Shown in pieces: positions 22,740-35,215 of a DNA stretch of 64,000 bases; within the stretch, counting starts at the first letter, position 1, and each line of letters starts with the position of its first letter. The DNA comes from Hemibagrus wyckioides. Taxonomy: Eukaryota > Chordata > Actinopteri > Siluriformes > Bagridae. The stretch covers positions 14,116,928 through 14,180,927 of the forward strand of contig NC_080711.1 of assembly GCF_019097595.1 (NCBI RefSeq). The letters run 5' to 3'. The translations under genes and the position numbers were made by a program. The notes under the pieces are model-generated. The model saw only the letters and a program-made list of their open reading frames with translations, was not told the DNA's origin and did not search any database.

Positions 22740-22740
<1 letters not shown>

Positions 22741-22999
22741 AGAAAAAAGTCCTTTACTTATTTTAGGCCTTCTTGTTTTTGGGTTATTAGGAATTATTAG
22801 GCTGAATATATCTGAAAAAGAGGTCATAATTCAAAGTATATTGTGAAGCAAGTAGAGAGACAGCTATCCTAAGACATCTCTTCAAATATTAGGGAAATTA
22901 TGCTGTATACATGTATACAATAATATTCTGCCTCTTTATTGGAGATATAGAGTATATTTTAAATTCTGCATTTAAATTTCTGCTCAGATAAGATATTAA

Positions 23000-23635
23000 A
23001 ACCACTGCTATGCAGATGATACTCAACTCATTCTCTCCTTCCCTCCCTAGGACACTCATGTTTCTGTTTAAATCTCAGCAAGTTATTCAGATATCTCATC
23101 ATGGATGGCAGCTCATCGGCTGAAACTTAATCCCAGCAAAACAGAACCGTTCATCTCAGGTGATTCATCGTAAGGATCTTGTGATCTCCCCGGACAACTT
23201 CTTACCTTCGGTCACTGCATGCAACCTCTCACACTGCTAATCTGACACACTCATGTCAATGTCTCCATTACAACATTAGAAGGATTCATCATTTTGAATC
23301 CACATAGGCCATTCAGGTGCTTGTGAATGCTTATTATTTCGAGACTGAACTACTGCAACTCAATCCTGGCAAGTCTGCCTCAGGAAAACATTCCACCTCT
23401 GCAACCAATTCGGAATGCAGCTGCACAACCTTTACTTCAAATAAAAAAAAAATTGTCTGCATGCTTTTCTTACTATATTAACTCTGAGCAGGTTTTTAGA
23501 CTGATGGCATTCTTAATTTGTGACCTAGTGAACCGGTATCAGGATATATTTATTGAGACTTCAAAAACTTCTGTAAGTTGCTCTGGATAAGGATGTCTGC
23601 CAAATGCCATGAATGTAAAATGTAAATATTTTATC
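23000..23635 (+). mobile_element. Degenerate L2/Rex1-type LINE fragment with reverse transcriptase remnant
   Basis: The plus strand encodes HCYADDTQL at 23003-23029, which is the reverse transcriptase YADD box. SWMAAHRLKLNPSKTE follows near 23100, and RLNYCNSILASLPQ...PIRNAAAQ lies near 23340-23430, typical of the C-terminal part of L2/Rex1-like LINEs. Frames are broken between blocks. The 3' end (TTGCTCTGGATAAGGATGTC ... AATGTAAAATGTAAAT) is the tail shared with fish tRNA-SINEs, including the one at 43852-44115. Confidence 0.8.
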
Positions 23636-23637
23636 AC

Positions 23638-23945
23638 GGTCAGGGCTGCAGTGGATCAGGAGCCTTTTCTACACTGGGAATATTAAACACTGAGCAGGAA
23701 AGTGGATATTAGCTCATCACAAAGTACTATGTCACACACACATTCATGCCCAGGGACATAGCTAGTCTACCTACTATCATGTTTTTGGGATTTGAGAAGA
23801 AACTGGAGAAACAGAAGGACACACATGTAGACACAGAAAAAAAATGGGAAATTTTGTAGACACTATAACCTGAGCTCAGGATTGAATTTGGGACCCTGGA
23901 GTTGCTAGAGTATTGTTGCTCTGCCACTCTGGATGACATCCTCAG
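23638..23945 (+). repeat. Degenerate copy of a dispersed fish repeat
   Basis: Its sequence order (CACACATTCATGCCCAG, then GAGAAGAAACTGGAG, then GGACCCTGGAGTTGC) parallels the better-preserved repeat at 34917-35215. Confidence 0.4.
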
Positions 23946-25138
23946 TATCCCCAGACCTTACTTTGAGATACAAATCTGCCTGTCTGTAATAGCCACATGT
24001 TGTTAACCAATTACCAATACTTGATGAGGTAGAAATGGTTGAAGCAGAAAATACTGTAGAAAGTAGCAGCTGCTAGAAACTCTAGAAATAGAGTTCAGAG
24101 CTCTCGGCTTATCTGCATCTGGCAATCTTGACTCGGGGTTGAATCACAGACAGAATATGTCCTTTAGGTGGTGCTGTAGACTAGAGATCTACTGGTTGTA
24201 TCACCAGATACCAGGGTCCTATAGAAACCTGTGAATTGTGGATTTTTACTTTTAAAGACTAAATGTCCAGTGAATTGTAGAGTTTTTTGTCAGGCATGTT
24301 GGTATTTTGTACACAGTATCAATATTCAGTGTTACGTGAAGTATTTATCTAGGCTTTAGGAATTTGTATTTTTTATCCTAAGAATTTTATCTTTTATATC
24401 TAGCCTACCAAAACTCTGAAAAGGTTATTTTTTTACTCATATGTACTGCATCAACTGTATATGGTTTATATGGTATATAAGTGACAATAAAAGCTTCTTG
24501 ACTTGAATTCAAAGTAAACTGTGATATCAGACCAATCTCTGCCCTCTGAAATGCCCCACGTGCTTGTTCATAAGCCATTTTGAAACTTTATGGCATTATC
24601 TTTAAGCACTAAAATTCTGTGTGAGGTTATCCAAACATCTCACACTGAGAACCAACAGTGTCCTGACTAATTTTATATCAAACTTGTGGCAGTAAAATAA
24701 TAAATTTATTTATACTGACAGATAAGTTGAGTTCCATAGACAGGCAGTGTACTGGGGAAAATGGTTTAAGAAATATTAAATATGACAAAAAATGAATTAT
24801 TTAAAAAGGCAAGGCAACAAAAATCCATAAATTATGACTAGTCATTCAATTATGACAGAACACATGCAGCTATATTAAAGAAAGACAGGCTGTGTCTGAC
24901 ACACACTGCAAGCCAGCACACTCTTGAGGCTCAGGAATATTTGGTGTACCCAGGGTTAGGAGGCAAAGTATATTTAAACACTGGTATGACTTTATTTGGG
25001 ATTTGACAGCTGGTTTACTTTGTGACTATGAATAGACTTTATGTTAAAACTAGAATAAATTTCCTAGTTACACAATTACACCTTTTGACCATGTAGTATA
25101 CAGTTATAGATGGGAATTATTTATAATCGCACTATCTG

Positions 25139-25262
25139 ATGTCACCCAGATATGGATGGGTTTCCTTTTCAGTCTGGTGCCTCTCAAGGTTTCTTCCTAA
25201 TCACTTCAGAGACTTTTTTTTAATGCCACCATTGCCTCTGGCTTTGTCAATTGGGATAAAGT
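25139..25262 (+). repeat. Dispersed repeat fragment, family A copy 1
   Basis: GTCACCCAGAT...TGCCTCTCAAGGTTTCTTCC is shared with 32700-32950 and, inverted, with 51950-52205. Confidence 0.55.
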
Positions 25263-25927
25263 GACCTCATCTTGTAATGCTGTTTAGCATTTTTCAGCCA
25301 GCACTAATTTGACTGACAAAACCATCTTGTGCCATGTCCATGATTATCCAGATGTTTGGATTTCTTGTTACTGGCACATTCAAAGAGAGATACGTGACCA
25401 ATTTGGTATGATTCAACCTACAAAATCTCCACTGTGCCATCATCAGGCTTTTGTCCGTATACTTCAGGTTTCCTTGTGACACATGCTCTGGTATTTTTTC
25501 AAGATGTACCTGTGCAAGAAAGGCGGAAGAGTGCACCAGTGTTCTGGCAAGACTTCTGTCTGAGAGTGAAACTTAAAAAAACAGCTATACATATAAGTTT
25601 CTCTGTGTTCTTGGTGGCCATGATCATTTGGGGTATATATTTGCCAGTTTTCAGCTCTCTGTGAGCTTTGCGAGTGTCACTAAATGCAAATCAGCTCGAG
25701 CGTGAATGTGCTTTGCATGTGAGTATGGAAAAAAATCAGCATCATCAAAATGGGAATTTTTTTAGTTAACTCTTGAAACCTTTACATTGCTAAACGAGAC
25801 CTATTAAGTATAATATATGTTTGGTATATGTACACTAAAGTAGAAGAATATCCAATGTAGAAGTTATTAATAGATGTTTATGTTTCCATAAACAAAAGAA
25901 AAGCACAAGTAAGCATTAAAAAGCACC

Positions 25928-25933
25928 TTTATT
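25928..25933 (-). terminator. ppp1r27: Candidate ppp1r27 polyadenylation signal
   Basis: TTTATT on the plus strand gives AATAAA on the minus strand about 785 bases past the ppp1r27 stop codon. Its use is an inference. Confidence 0.3.
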
Positions 25934-26713
25934 TATGAAATCAGTAAAAAAGAGGAAAAACATAAGACTTTACACAAGAAATTCCACAAGTCTGTAGAAA
26001 TAGTGCACTCACTTTTAGCAGTACAGAACGTATATTATGTTGCTCATATACAAATTCTAGCATTAAAACGTACAGTACATGTTTTCAGTGTTGTCTCAAG
26101 CTGCCCTGCAGGCAAGAGACACACTGCTGTCCTAAACAGCGTACAGGTCAAACCCATGCCAGTACATTTACATTGTTTTAACAAGTACTTTCTTCTCAGA
26201 ATTGTGTAGAAGTCATTAACAGATCTGTGAACATAACAATAATTCCTTGTGTGACTTTATATGAGAGTTGTCCTGCTCTAAACTTAAGGCTTGAACAGGA
26301 TGACGTACTTGCATTGATGAAACGAGACGGCTGGGTTTGCCGTCAGGGTGCAGTGTAATACGAGCTCCAGAGAAGGTCGCACTGTATTCAGACACTCAGA
26401 GGGGATAGTATGTGTGCAGCAACTTCATGGCATGGTAGGGAAGGGGGATTAGCCGGACCAAAGTACTGATACATGGCAATATAAAGAAGTATACAGAAAA
26501 TGTAAAGGAAAGCGTCAAATACATACAGTTTCACTTACAGATATCCTTCTAGAAAATAAAAGAAATGAATGTCCTTGCTCCAATTTCAGTTCTCTCTCTC
26601 TAAAAAAAAACAAACAATAACCAGAAGCTACTTTGATTGTTCCATTCTCCTGACAGATTGAGTCCAGAGGAACTGTTTCCTTACAGTTCTTTTGGATTTT
26701 CTCATGCTGGCCC

Positions 26714-26975
26714 TTAAACACAGCCCACTTCAAACAGTTTGACCAGGTCTTTGCAGTCAGGGTCAATAAGATCTGCTGGTTTCTCACCATTTGAATTCTC
26801 AGCTTCTGCACTAGCACCTAGAGAAAGTAGATACCTGTGGAGAAGAGAAGATTAATTCACTATGGTGCATTTTTCTGAAGGAACAGTAAGCTATATATTG
26901 ACATTAGATCATATATTATTAATATTATTAGATTTTTGTTTTGAAATTCCTTTAACATCTGCTATTCTTCTTCTT

Positions 26976-27006
<31 letters not shown>

Positions 27007-27820
27007 TACTGTACACATTATGTATATTAATATACACATTTATTTGTCAACTTGAACATACCGTGCAATCTCAGGGTAGCCATCGCTGCAGGCCATGTGC
27101 AGAGGTGTCCAACCATCCTCATCTCTTTGATGCACATCAGCTCCATATTTTACCAGGAGCTTCACACACTCCAAGTTCCCTGAGAGTACAGCCTCATGGA
27201 GAGCTGCCATGCCTGTGAAGAAAAAAGATAGAGATGGGAAAATGAATGGTTTGGCTCACACATTTTTCCTCACAGTTGTTCACTTTCCATCAAGACAATA
27301 CAAAGTTAGCCATAATAGACCACTCCACTCTTCTAAGGTATGTCCATTCATTTAAAGCTAATCAATTGTGGTTAAAAAAATAAATAAAATAATGCCAAGC
27401 TTGTTTACCAGAATGGAAGATTGTATCCACTCGCACTTTCCTCGCTCTCATAAAGCGGCCAATCATTTCCAGATCTCCATGGCGTACATAGTCCTGGAAG
27501 ATGACATCATTGGTGAAGCGGACAGTCCGAGCAGGCTTGCTCGTTGCGATGGGAGTCTGCTGTACGGGTGTAGCGTGGTTGCTGACATGTCGTGAAGACT
27601 TGCTGTAGACAGACTTGTAGGAGGAAGAAGTGCTTTTGTAAGCTGGGGTGTAAGCCGGTGGCGTGTAGCTTGGCATGTACTTTGCTGTGCTGTAGTGGCT
27701 TGGAGAGTAGGAGGTGGTGGAATAGTGCTTCGGAGTATAATAGGTAGGGGTGTAGTGTGTTGGGGTGTATGTGCTCGGACGTGTGTACTGAGACACAAGG
27801 TTCTGGCAGCTGTACTTCAT
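26714..27820 (-). CDS. ppp1r27: Protein phosphatase 1 regulatory subunit 27 (dysferlin-interacting protein 1), with long N-terminal extension
   Basis: PPP1R27 is a small muscle-enriched protein that inhibits PP1 catalytic subunit and binds dysferlin through ankyrin repeats. Coding exons: 27820-27409, 27212-27062 and 26834-26714. They join in phases 1 and 2 to give 684 nt and 227 residues. The PP1-docking RVxF-type motif is RTVRF at residues 98-102, followed by NDVIFQDYVRHGDLEMIGRF. Two ankyrin repeats lie at about 139-205 (AALHEAVLSGNLECVKLL; DGWTPLHMACSDGYPEIARY), then the conserved end ADLIDPDCKDLVKLFE. Residues about 12-66 form a Tyr/Thr/Pro-rich run of YTP and YSP units not present in the human protein (154 residues as I recall it). 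No better start is visible, because the RVxF region sits within exon 1 of the same frame. The identification is secure; the extension is the odd part. Confidence 0.94.
26964..27005. repeat. (TTC)n microsatellite in ppp1r27 intron 2
   Basis: About 14 TTC units between exons 2 and 3. Confidence 0.95.
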
Positions 27821-28188
27821 TACTGCTATAACTATGCTTTGGCCTCCCCCGCTGCTCCGAGCTTAGGAGGAGATGAAGGAAAAATGCAGAAAAAAACCCC
27901 AAATGCAGGCAAGATAAGACTTTCTGTCTTATTCTCTTCAGTAGACTTCCAGAAATACAGTAGCAGAAATACTTCACAGTCCTTCTTAAATACTTTATCC
28001 TCGTCTGTTAACTTTTTCCGTAGAATTCCAACACAAAATGCTTCTCAAATGCTTTACTTTCCAAACCAGAGGTTTTGCGTCTTGTCCACGCAGTTTTCTC
28101 TTTCCTTCTTAGTATACTTTAGTGTGCTTGTGTCTTGTGTGTTCTCATTTTGGGTTCTTCTCTGACTGTACAGGCTAAAGTAGAGCCC

Positions 28189-28194
28189 TTTATA
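28189..28194 (-). promoter_or_regulatory. ppp1r27: TATA box of ppp1r27
   Basis: The minus strand reads GGGTATAAAGGG, about 370 bases upstream of the ATG. This is the only clear TATA-type promoter among the four genes and suits a tissue-restricted gene. A CCAAAATAAC element near 28207-28216 resembles a CArG box but lacks the final GG. Confidence 0.6.
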
Positions 28195-30523
28195 CCCTTT
28201 GTCAAGTTATTTTGGGGACGTCGTTCCTTGTATCAAGTGACTTCACCACAGAGGCGAGTGGCTGCCCCGGAGCCACTCCCAGAATGCAATCACATGGGCC
28301 ACAACCTTTGACTCTGCTCCCTATGAAGCACTTTCAAAAATTCGACCAATACGTGCAGTTTGTCATGATGTAGCCAGGCCTATATTTGTCAGTAGTATTT
28401 CAACAAAACTCGGTTCCACTCCTCTTGTTGACCGTAGGCAGCAGGTGAAGGAAATGAAAGTTTTACAACAGGCACATGTTTCCTTAGCGTGCACAAGCCC
28501 CATGTGATCTTTGAAATAGCACTTTCAAAAGATCATTTGAAAGTGCCATTAATCACGCTGGTCAACAGCAGTTAGGTAATGTCACATGCCTTGCAACTAG
28601 GGCATAACGTTCAGTATATGGTCTCAGATGGGTGAATGGAGTTTGTGAAAAACCCCTTACTTATCTGGAACAGACAAAGATACCGCTTCACATTATGCTG
28701 ATAGTGGAATTAATTCAATGATTTTTCATAAGTAATTTCCCATGTGCTTGAATTAATTTGCATGTCTTGAAATCGGAAATACGCATATGTACATAGACAA
28801 TACACTGGTGGGTATTTATTGATGGGTTTTTATAGTTTTATTTCTTTAAATAATACTGCATTTAGAACAGAATAAAACTTTATTTACAAGTAATCTAGAT
28901 GATTTAGAACACCAAGTCACTCCTGGTGGTGAACGTGGTGTCCAAGAAAACATATAAATCTAACTTGCTAAGTTTAACCCTTGCCTCAGTATGGAATCTT
29001 TAAAGTCATATGGTGTGGCTCAACAAATATGTTGTTTAGAAATTAATTTGTCTGCATTTGGGGCTATTTAAGGGCATCTTAGTGAAAAGTAACATGCTTC
29101 ATGGTTCATCTTAATTTCCAACCACATTAACTGGATTAGAGATCATGTTCTAGATATAAATGGAACTTTAAATCAACTATTCCTCACTGTCCACTATTCA
29201 TATCCGCTATTCCTTGCTGTCAGTCATACAAGCTAAAAACCTGAGTGAAAAGAGTAGGCTCTCCTTCTCATGTAATGCTGTGCTTTGACTACACTCTGAA
29301 GTCCAGACCAATATAGACTGCAGTACTCCTGTAGAAAGCAGCAGAGCAGAGCAGCAGAGCTGGTCCAGTCTGGATTTTTATCGGTCTTAGGCTCAGCTCT
29401 AAGCATTTCAACTGTGCCAAGTGCATACCTAGCCAAGAGAAATAGCAAGGACATACAGTAATCTCCTGATCCCTTCCTCAAGCCACATGTGAACACCCAG
29501 GAGACATAAGAAACCATCTGACCAGCAGACATAGATCGCATAATTAATACCAGTGTGATGATATTTTTATGGCTGCTAGTTTTATTTTCCTGTACTTCAA
29601 GTTACTTAGTATTCGATTCACTTAAATCAACCTGTCACCTTGCTGCTTTCCCACTGGTCTCAATGAAAAGAAATATTAAACAAGATATAATAAAGAATTC
29701 TTTTTAAAAACAACTTCTCAAGCAGAAGAAGTGAGTTAGTAACTGAAGTTGTCCTTGGTTAAACCCCCACTGGTAACAACTTTATGTTATGGTCAGGAGA
29801 GTAGCGATGCGTGATAAAGTACTCAAGTCTAGACAAATTGATTTGGCAGCAACTGAAAGTTTGTGACTGCAGGCTGCCTCTTTGACACTTTACTATCATA
29901 TTTCACGCTGACTTATATGGCAGTGAGCATAGAAGGTTACTGAGCTCCACCTACTAATCAGGCAACAAGAGGTTTGATTGGCTTGGGAGAGGTTGTTTAT
30001 CTGAGCAGCTTGCGTCATCCTTTGGATATGATCCAGGATGTTGTGACCTCTCCAACACTGGGGACATCACCACACATCAGCAATATTAAGTCCCTCTCTT
30101 TAACACCACCTCACCTTTTACCAGGGTATCCTATGCCTGCTTAAAGGAATTAAGAACTGACCTTAAGCAGTAGATCCTTTCCAGCCTTGGGAAGCTGGAA
30201 ACCTTTTCCAGGGTTGGAAACCAACCCCACCAAACAACAAATGTCTAAAATAAAAAGGTAAGCATGCATATTTACGTTAAAAACGAATTAGCTAAAATTT
30301 GTGGCCTGGTTACATAAACATCCTTTTTTTTTTTTTTTTAGAAACTATTTAATGGCCTAACCATTAGTGATTACTTCATGGCTATAAATAAGACAATACG
30401 GAGTTGTTTTGTTTCATCGTGTTAACTGGCACATCGTGTTAACCCTATAATGCAGTAATTATGTTTAATTTTTCAAAATAGAAACAAAACCCACCAAAAC
30501 CAGGATAAAGCACTTACAAAGAT

Positions 30524-30568
30524 GAATGAATGAATGAATAAATGAATGAATGAATGAATGAATGAATG
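30524..30568. repeat. (AATG)n microsatellite
   Basis: Imperfect tetranucleotide run of about eleven units. Confidence 0.9.
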
Positions 30569-31089
30569 TGTCAAATGCATGACCCAGATCCACTGTTCAT
30601 ATCCAAGTTAATGAACATCTTTCTTTCTCCCAAAAGCTTCATATTTCAACACCTGTATTAAAACAAAGATAGCATTTTTGTCTTAAAAAATCTATCTGAG
30701 CCAGGCAGATACATCTGTTATGAATTTAAGACCCTGTTTAAGACCTTTAATAAATGATAAATGTCTATTTTTCTGTCTACTTTCAACATTCTGCTTTCAT
30801 CATTTTTTTTCATCAACAAGTAATTTCTCTAATCACACCAAAAAACAGCACATCTTCCCATCCCTTCCATCCATACTCCTCTCTGTGGGTAGCCTTTGCT
30901 CTGATAAACTTTCCTCAATAATTTACATAACTACCAGAAATTGAATAATATCCTACTGAAATACCTCAACAGAAGCTAAGCTGTAGCTGTAAGGTAAGCT
31001 AATGTCCTGTGGTTTAAGTTCAGTCCTACTCATTATGCTTTTCAAACCCTGACCTGTGTTTATCAGGTAATAACAGTCTGGCTGAGGGA

Positions 31090-31560
31090 TGACCTACAAA
31101 TCAAGGCCACCAGTAGAGTCAATGCTGAAGGCATTTCCACTTGCAGCCAAAAAGGCTTATGGATCATCTCACACTAGCCAGTGTCTCGGAAAGCCCTTAT
31201 TTTTGTCTGAAACAGGGACTACATATAAGCTTGTATTGGAGTGCAACATTGGAAAGGAAGCATTGTTAATAGATTATTGGATAGAGATAGAATTACCAAC
31301 ACTTGGCCAAAATCTTTGAAATGCCAGAGCAAACTGGCATAGAGTAGGTAGGTGTGGGCATTGCTTGCTAACCAACTGGGGAAGCAGCGGCTGTTGTGTA
31401 AAGCATTGCAAGCGTGAATACATCTTCACAGGGATGGAGAAAAGGAGGGTCTATATTGGAATAGAGTTTTGTGAGTGGGTCGAATTACCAACACTACAGC
31501 CAAAGGCACTAGGTCCATTTAGTGCCAGATCTGCATTCTCAGAATATGATCCAGGCACAA
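31090..31560 (+). repeat. Unclassified dispersed repeat, family B copy 1
   Basis: The segment GTAGGTAGGTGTGG...CTTGCTAACCAACTGG...CGGCTGTTGTGTA at 31344-31405 recurs at 34543-34620. The phrase GAATTACCAACACT occurs twice inside this copy (31290 and 31480), suggesting an internal duplication of about 190 bp. Confidence 0.5.
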
Positions 31561-32689
31561 AATTCTCAGAAGAGCACAACATGCTCGGTACAAGAGCGAG
31601 ACAGTCAGAAGGATGTGAGAAGGACAGTGAGAAGGATCCTTATCTGAATGACAACACTGCATCCATCATTGAGTAATTTGGACAAATTAGCCTCACAAGT
31701 AAACTCTGCACTTTTGATCGAATTACTGTCCTCCTGTGGAAGCCAGAACTGAAATAGATTCTGTGGCTAATTCAGGAAACTGTAATCCAGGGCCTGATGG
31801 AGGACACTAATAATTTTCCTGTAAAGCCAGAATGGATACTGTGCTAGCATGCAGACATTTAATCACATAAGCAAATGCTGTTCTTTGAGACATGCTATGT
31901 TATACTATAAACTACCTGCTACATCTACATCTATGAAGTCTACATCATACAGATAAACAAACTATTGCCAGTGATCAGGTCTAAATGTTAAGTCACTGAG
32001 TGCAGCATTGCGTGACAGTATAGAGGATATCTGGTGCCTAAATCGAGCTTGACCTAACTGGTTTGCTGCACACCTGGCCCTGGCACGGAGGCACGGTCTG
32101 ATGCCAGGCTCTCGTTTTTAAGCCCCTGGTCATGTTCATATTTTCCATTGAGATTTTAATAAACATGAAAAAAATATTTCTGGAGTTGCCTCTTCTTGGT
32201 CAGCTTCTTGGGCATATACAGTATAAGAAAAAACATTTAAACAATATGCATATGCAGTTTTTTTTTGCAGTTTTTAGGAATGTATATATCAAATGTATAA
32301 GCCTCCAAAAAATGTATGGACTCACATAGCAAAGGCGAAAACACTGTAAAAAATAAACACCTTCATGAAGATTTCAGACATTCAAAGAGAAGATGCCAAC
32401 CCCATGTGGACTTTGACGATAACAACCTCCTAATCTAACACAAAATAATATTCTACATATGCTGTATCTCCATCATTGAGCATCTGAAGGCTTCAGCATT
32501 GGGGAGTTGGTGTTGAAGCTATAATGAACTCAGATGTTGAGCTCATTTATGAGCTGCTCAGCAGCTCTTGGTCACACAACTCCAACTGACTGTATATGAC
32601 TGTAGACAGGATATTATTCATAATCACACTCACGGGTGGTTATGGTAATTCGCAGTCTTCTGCGAATTTCTGAAATGTCCACTCAGAAA

Positions 32690-32955
32690 GGAGCTCTGAG
32701 TTCCGACATCACCCAGATGAGGATGCGTTCCCTTTTGAGTCCTTTGGTTCCTCTCAAGGTTTCTTCCTTTCAAGGAAGTTTTTCCTTGCCACAGTCACCC
32801 TAGACTTACTTATTAGGGTTTAGGGATTAATACAAATAATTAATCTTGAATTTTTTGTACTATATTTCTTATGTTCTGTAAGGCTGCTTTGAGACAATAT
32901 CCATTGTTAAAAGCACTATACATATAAAATTGAATTGAATTGACTTGACTTGAAG
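32690..32955 (+). repeat. Dispersed repeat, family A copy 2, with (TTGAA)-type tail
   Basis: It contains CCTCTCAAGGTTTCTTCC, TTTTTCCTTGCCACAG and GCTGCTTTGAGACAATATCC, and ends in ATTGAATTGAATTGACTTGAC. The same order appears inverted at 51950-52205. The tandem pentamer tail suggests a non-LTR-mobilised element. Confidence 0.65.
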
Positions 32956-34539
32956 GAAGGAAACTAGTCTACCATGGTCTACTATTATATGAAATAATGC
33001 CTTTAAATGCTCGCATTTAAACCAATACCGAGAAGTTATGATGGATTATAATCTTAAAATGATTAAAAATACAATATATAATACAATTAAAGCTATTTTT
33101 CAGGCTTTTCACACTTTAGAATGACTGCAATATATGCAGCGTCACCAACCATAACTAGATAAATACACCATGCAACTAGTTTAATTAACAGCTCCTGCTT
33201 TCACATCAATGAAGAAAAAAAGGACAGCTACGCCGTTCTGCTCCTGATCAGGCATTGTCACAGCTTTCTAATCTTTTTAAGTTTGATGTGTAATTGACCA
33301 GGCGTTCATTCATATCTGACTTTCGCAAATTTTTCAGCGTCAGGTATTTCCCCTTCACTATGTCCTGCTCTTCCATGATGTTCAGAGTTTTGCCGCCTGA
33401 TGCAACCATGCTGTTTTTGTTAAGTGTCCTGGTTTTTGTCTGATATAAGCTTAGCATCTAGTCGCAACATTCTATTGTTTTATACTGTACATGTTTGGCA
33501 CTGTAACACAATGCAAAAGCAGTGCTAACTGTTTTTCAGAGCAGATTTCATAACTTCAGGTATAAAGCAGTGCTAACCTAGTCTCTAAATAATAAATGTG
33601 AAACATTCCTGTACCAGGGTTAAGAGCAGAGCTTGTAACTACGATAACTTAAGTCCATTTTAAGATCATTACTGGCTGTATTGTATGAGACGATCCCAAT
33701 CAAATCTTGGCCAAATTCTATATCAGTTTGTGTGCTCACGTTTGTCAGATTATACGATAAAGATCCTCTAATGACAAACCTGCAATTAAATTACTGCAAA
33801 CTACATAAGTCATCAATCTGCATAATCTGGGCTCGAGCACAAAACTGGGCTTGCACAAACAGAAACAAGCCCCTGGGGAAAAATAGCTAGCCATTCCTGG
33901 CAGGGTGAATGAGGACAAGATGGAGTGCCTGTTCTTCAAAGTGAGCTCGAGGCAATAAGGATTTTTTTTCTGTCTATTAAGATGGTAATTTTAGCTTTGC
34001 ACCTAAGAGTATGTTTGCCATTTCTGTAATTATGTGACAAAAGCAAGTCTGTGTGGTTTAAATAAATAGATCGCTTGCTTAAACAGACATTTGTAGTTTT
34101 GTAGACAATCATATCCTCCTATTGGTGGATTTTAGATGAGAGTTATAGATGGTTTATTATTATTATAATTATAATAATGATTATTATTGCTTTAAAAAAA
34201 ATAACTAAATATGACAATACTAGAAATTTGTCTTTGGTCACGATGGCACTAAATTCCAGACTGGTGAGGATGTTACATTATGCCCCATAAGACACAACCA
34301 TGAAATAAAAGCTGGATTTCCCCGACATAACAAAGATTCTTGCTTCCTGACCTCTTTTGTAATAATAATAAAAGGTCCTAGGCTATGAATGAGCACATCC
34401 TGAACCATCCTGAAAGCTGACGACATCCTTGGATTCATAACATGATAATTCCAAGTGATAGCACAAATCCAGCAACAAAGCTCACTGACTATAACTCTGC
34501 ATGCCTGTGATGTGCAGGTTTGAGCCAGTACAAGCTGGC

Positions 34540-34725
34540 ATTTAAGTAGGTAGGTGTGGACACTGCATGCTTACCAACTGGCCAAACCGAAGCGGCACAG
34601 CGGCTGTTGTGTAGCATAGCAAGCATGATTGAGAAAAGCAGAGTCTGCACTGGAATGGAGGAGTAGAATTACTTACGCTAGGCCAAAAAGTGCAGAAAAG
34701 ATCTGATGCGTTCATTTCTGAGAAA
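34540..34725 (+). repeat. Unclassified dispersed repeat, family B copy 2
   Basis: This is a partial copy of the repeat at 31344-31560 (GTAGGTAGGTGTGGACACTGC ... GGCTGTTGTGTAGCATAGCAAGC). Confidence 0.5.
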
Positions 34726-34916
34726 TGAACATGTGAACATGTGAAAACTACCAGCTGATGTGGAAGACTGGAAACCAAACACAGTTTTACTATGATTAAT
34801 TTAGTACTCTTTTTGTATGGTAGTGCATTTCTTATTATTTTCAATCCTTTTGATCACACTTGATCTAAAGTCTTACCTAAATATAAGTGTAAATATCATA
34901 AATATTTCTGGCATAT

Positions 34917-35215
34917 ATCCATCTATCCATACATTTTCTGTATTGCTAATACTACACAATGGTCACAGTAAACCTGGAGTCTATCCCCTTGGATAGGGTG
35001 CCAAGCCATTTTATACATACTCACACAATACGGACATCTCAGAGAACCAGTCAGCCTACAATGCATGTCTTTGGACTGAGAAGGAAACTAGTGTGCCCAG
35101 AGGAAACCCTGAAGGCACAGGAGGAACATGCAAACATGGGCAGAGGTGAGAACCAGACCCCCAACCCTTGAAGTGCAAGGCAAATGTGTTAAGCCACCGT
35201 GTCCCTCGGTGTATA
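34917..35215 (+). repeat. Widespread fish dispersed repeat (best copy in window)
   Basis: It runs from CCATCTATCCATACATTTTCTG through CATGTCTTTGGACTGAGAAG, GGAACATGCAAACATGGGCAG and CCCCCAACCCTTGAAG to TAAGCCACCGTGTCCCTC. This is the standard order of a very common teleost repeat. Degenerate relatives lie at 15775 and 23638. Confidence 0.65.

Noticed and set aside
27507..27977. 156-residue minus-strand frame overlapping ppp1r27
   Set aside because: It is an alternative frame through the repetitive YTP region and 5' UTR. The 27820 start frame matches the family and splices correctly.
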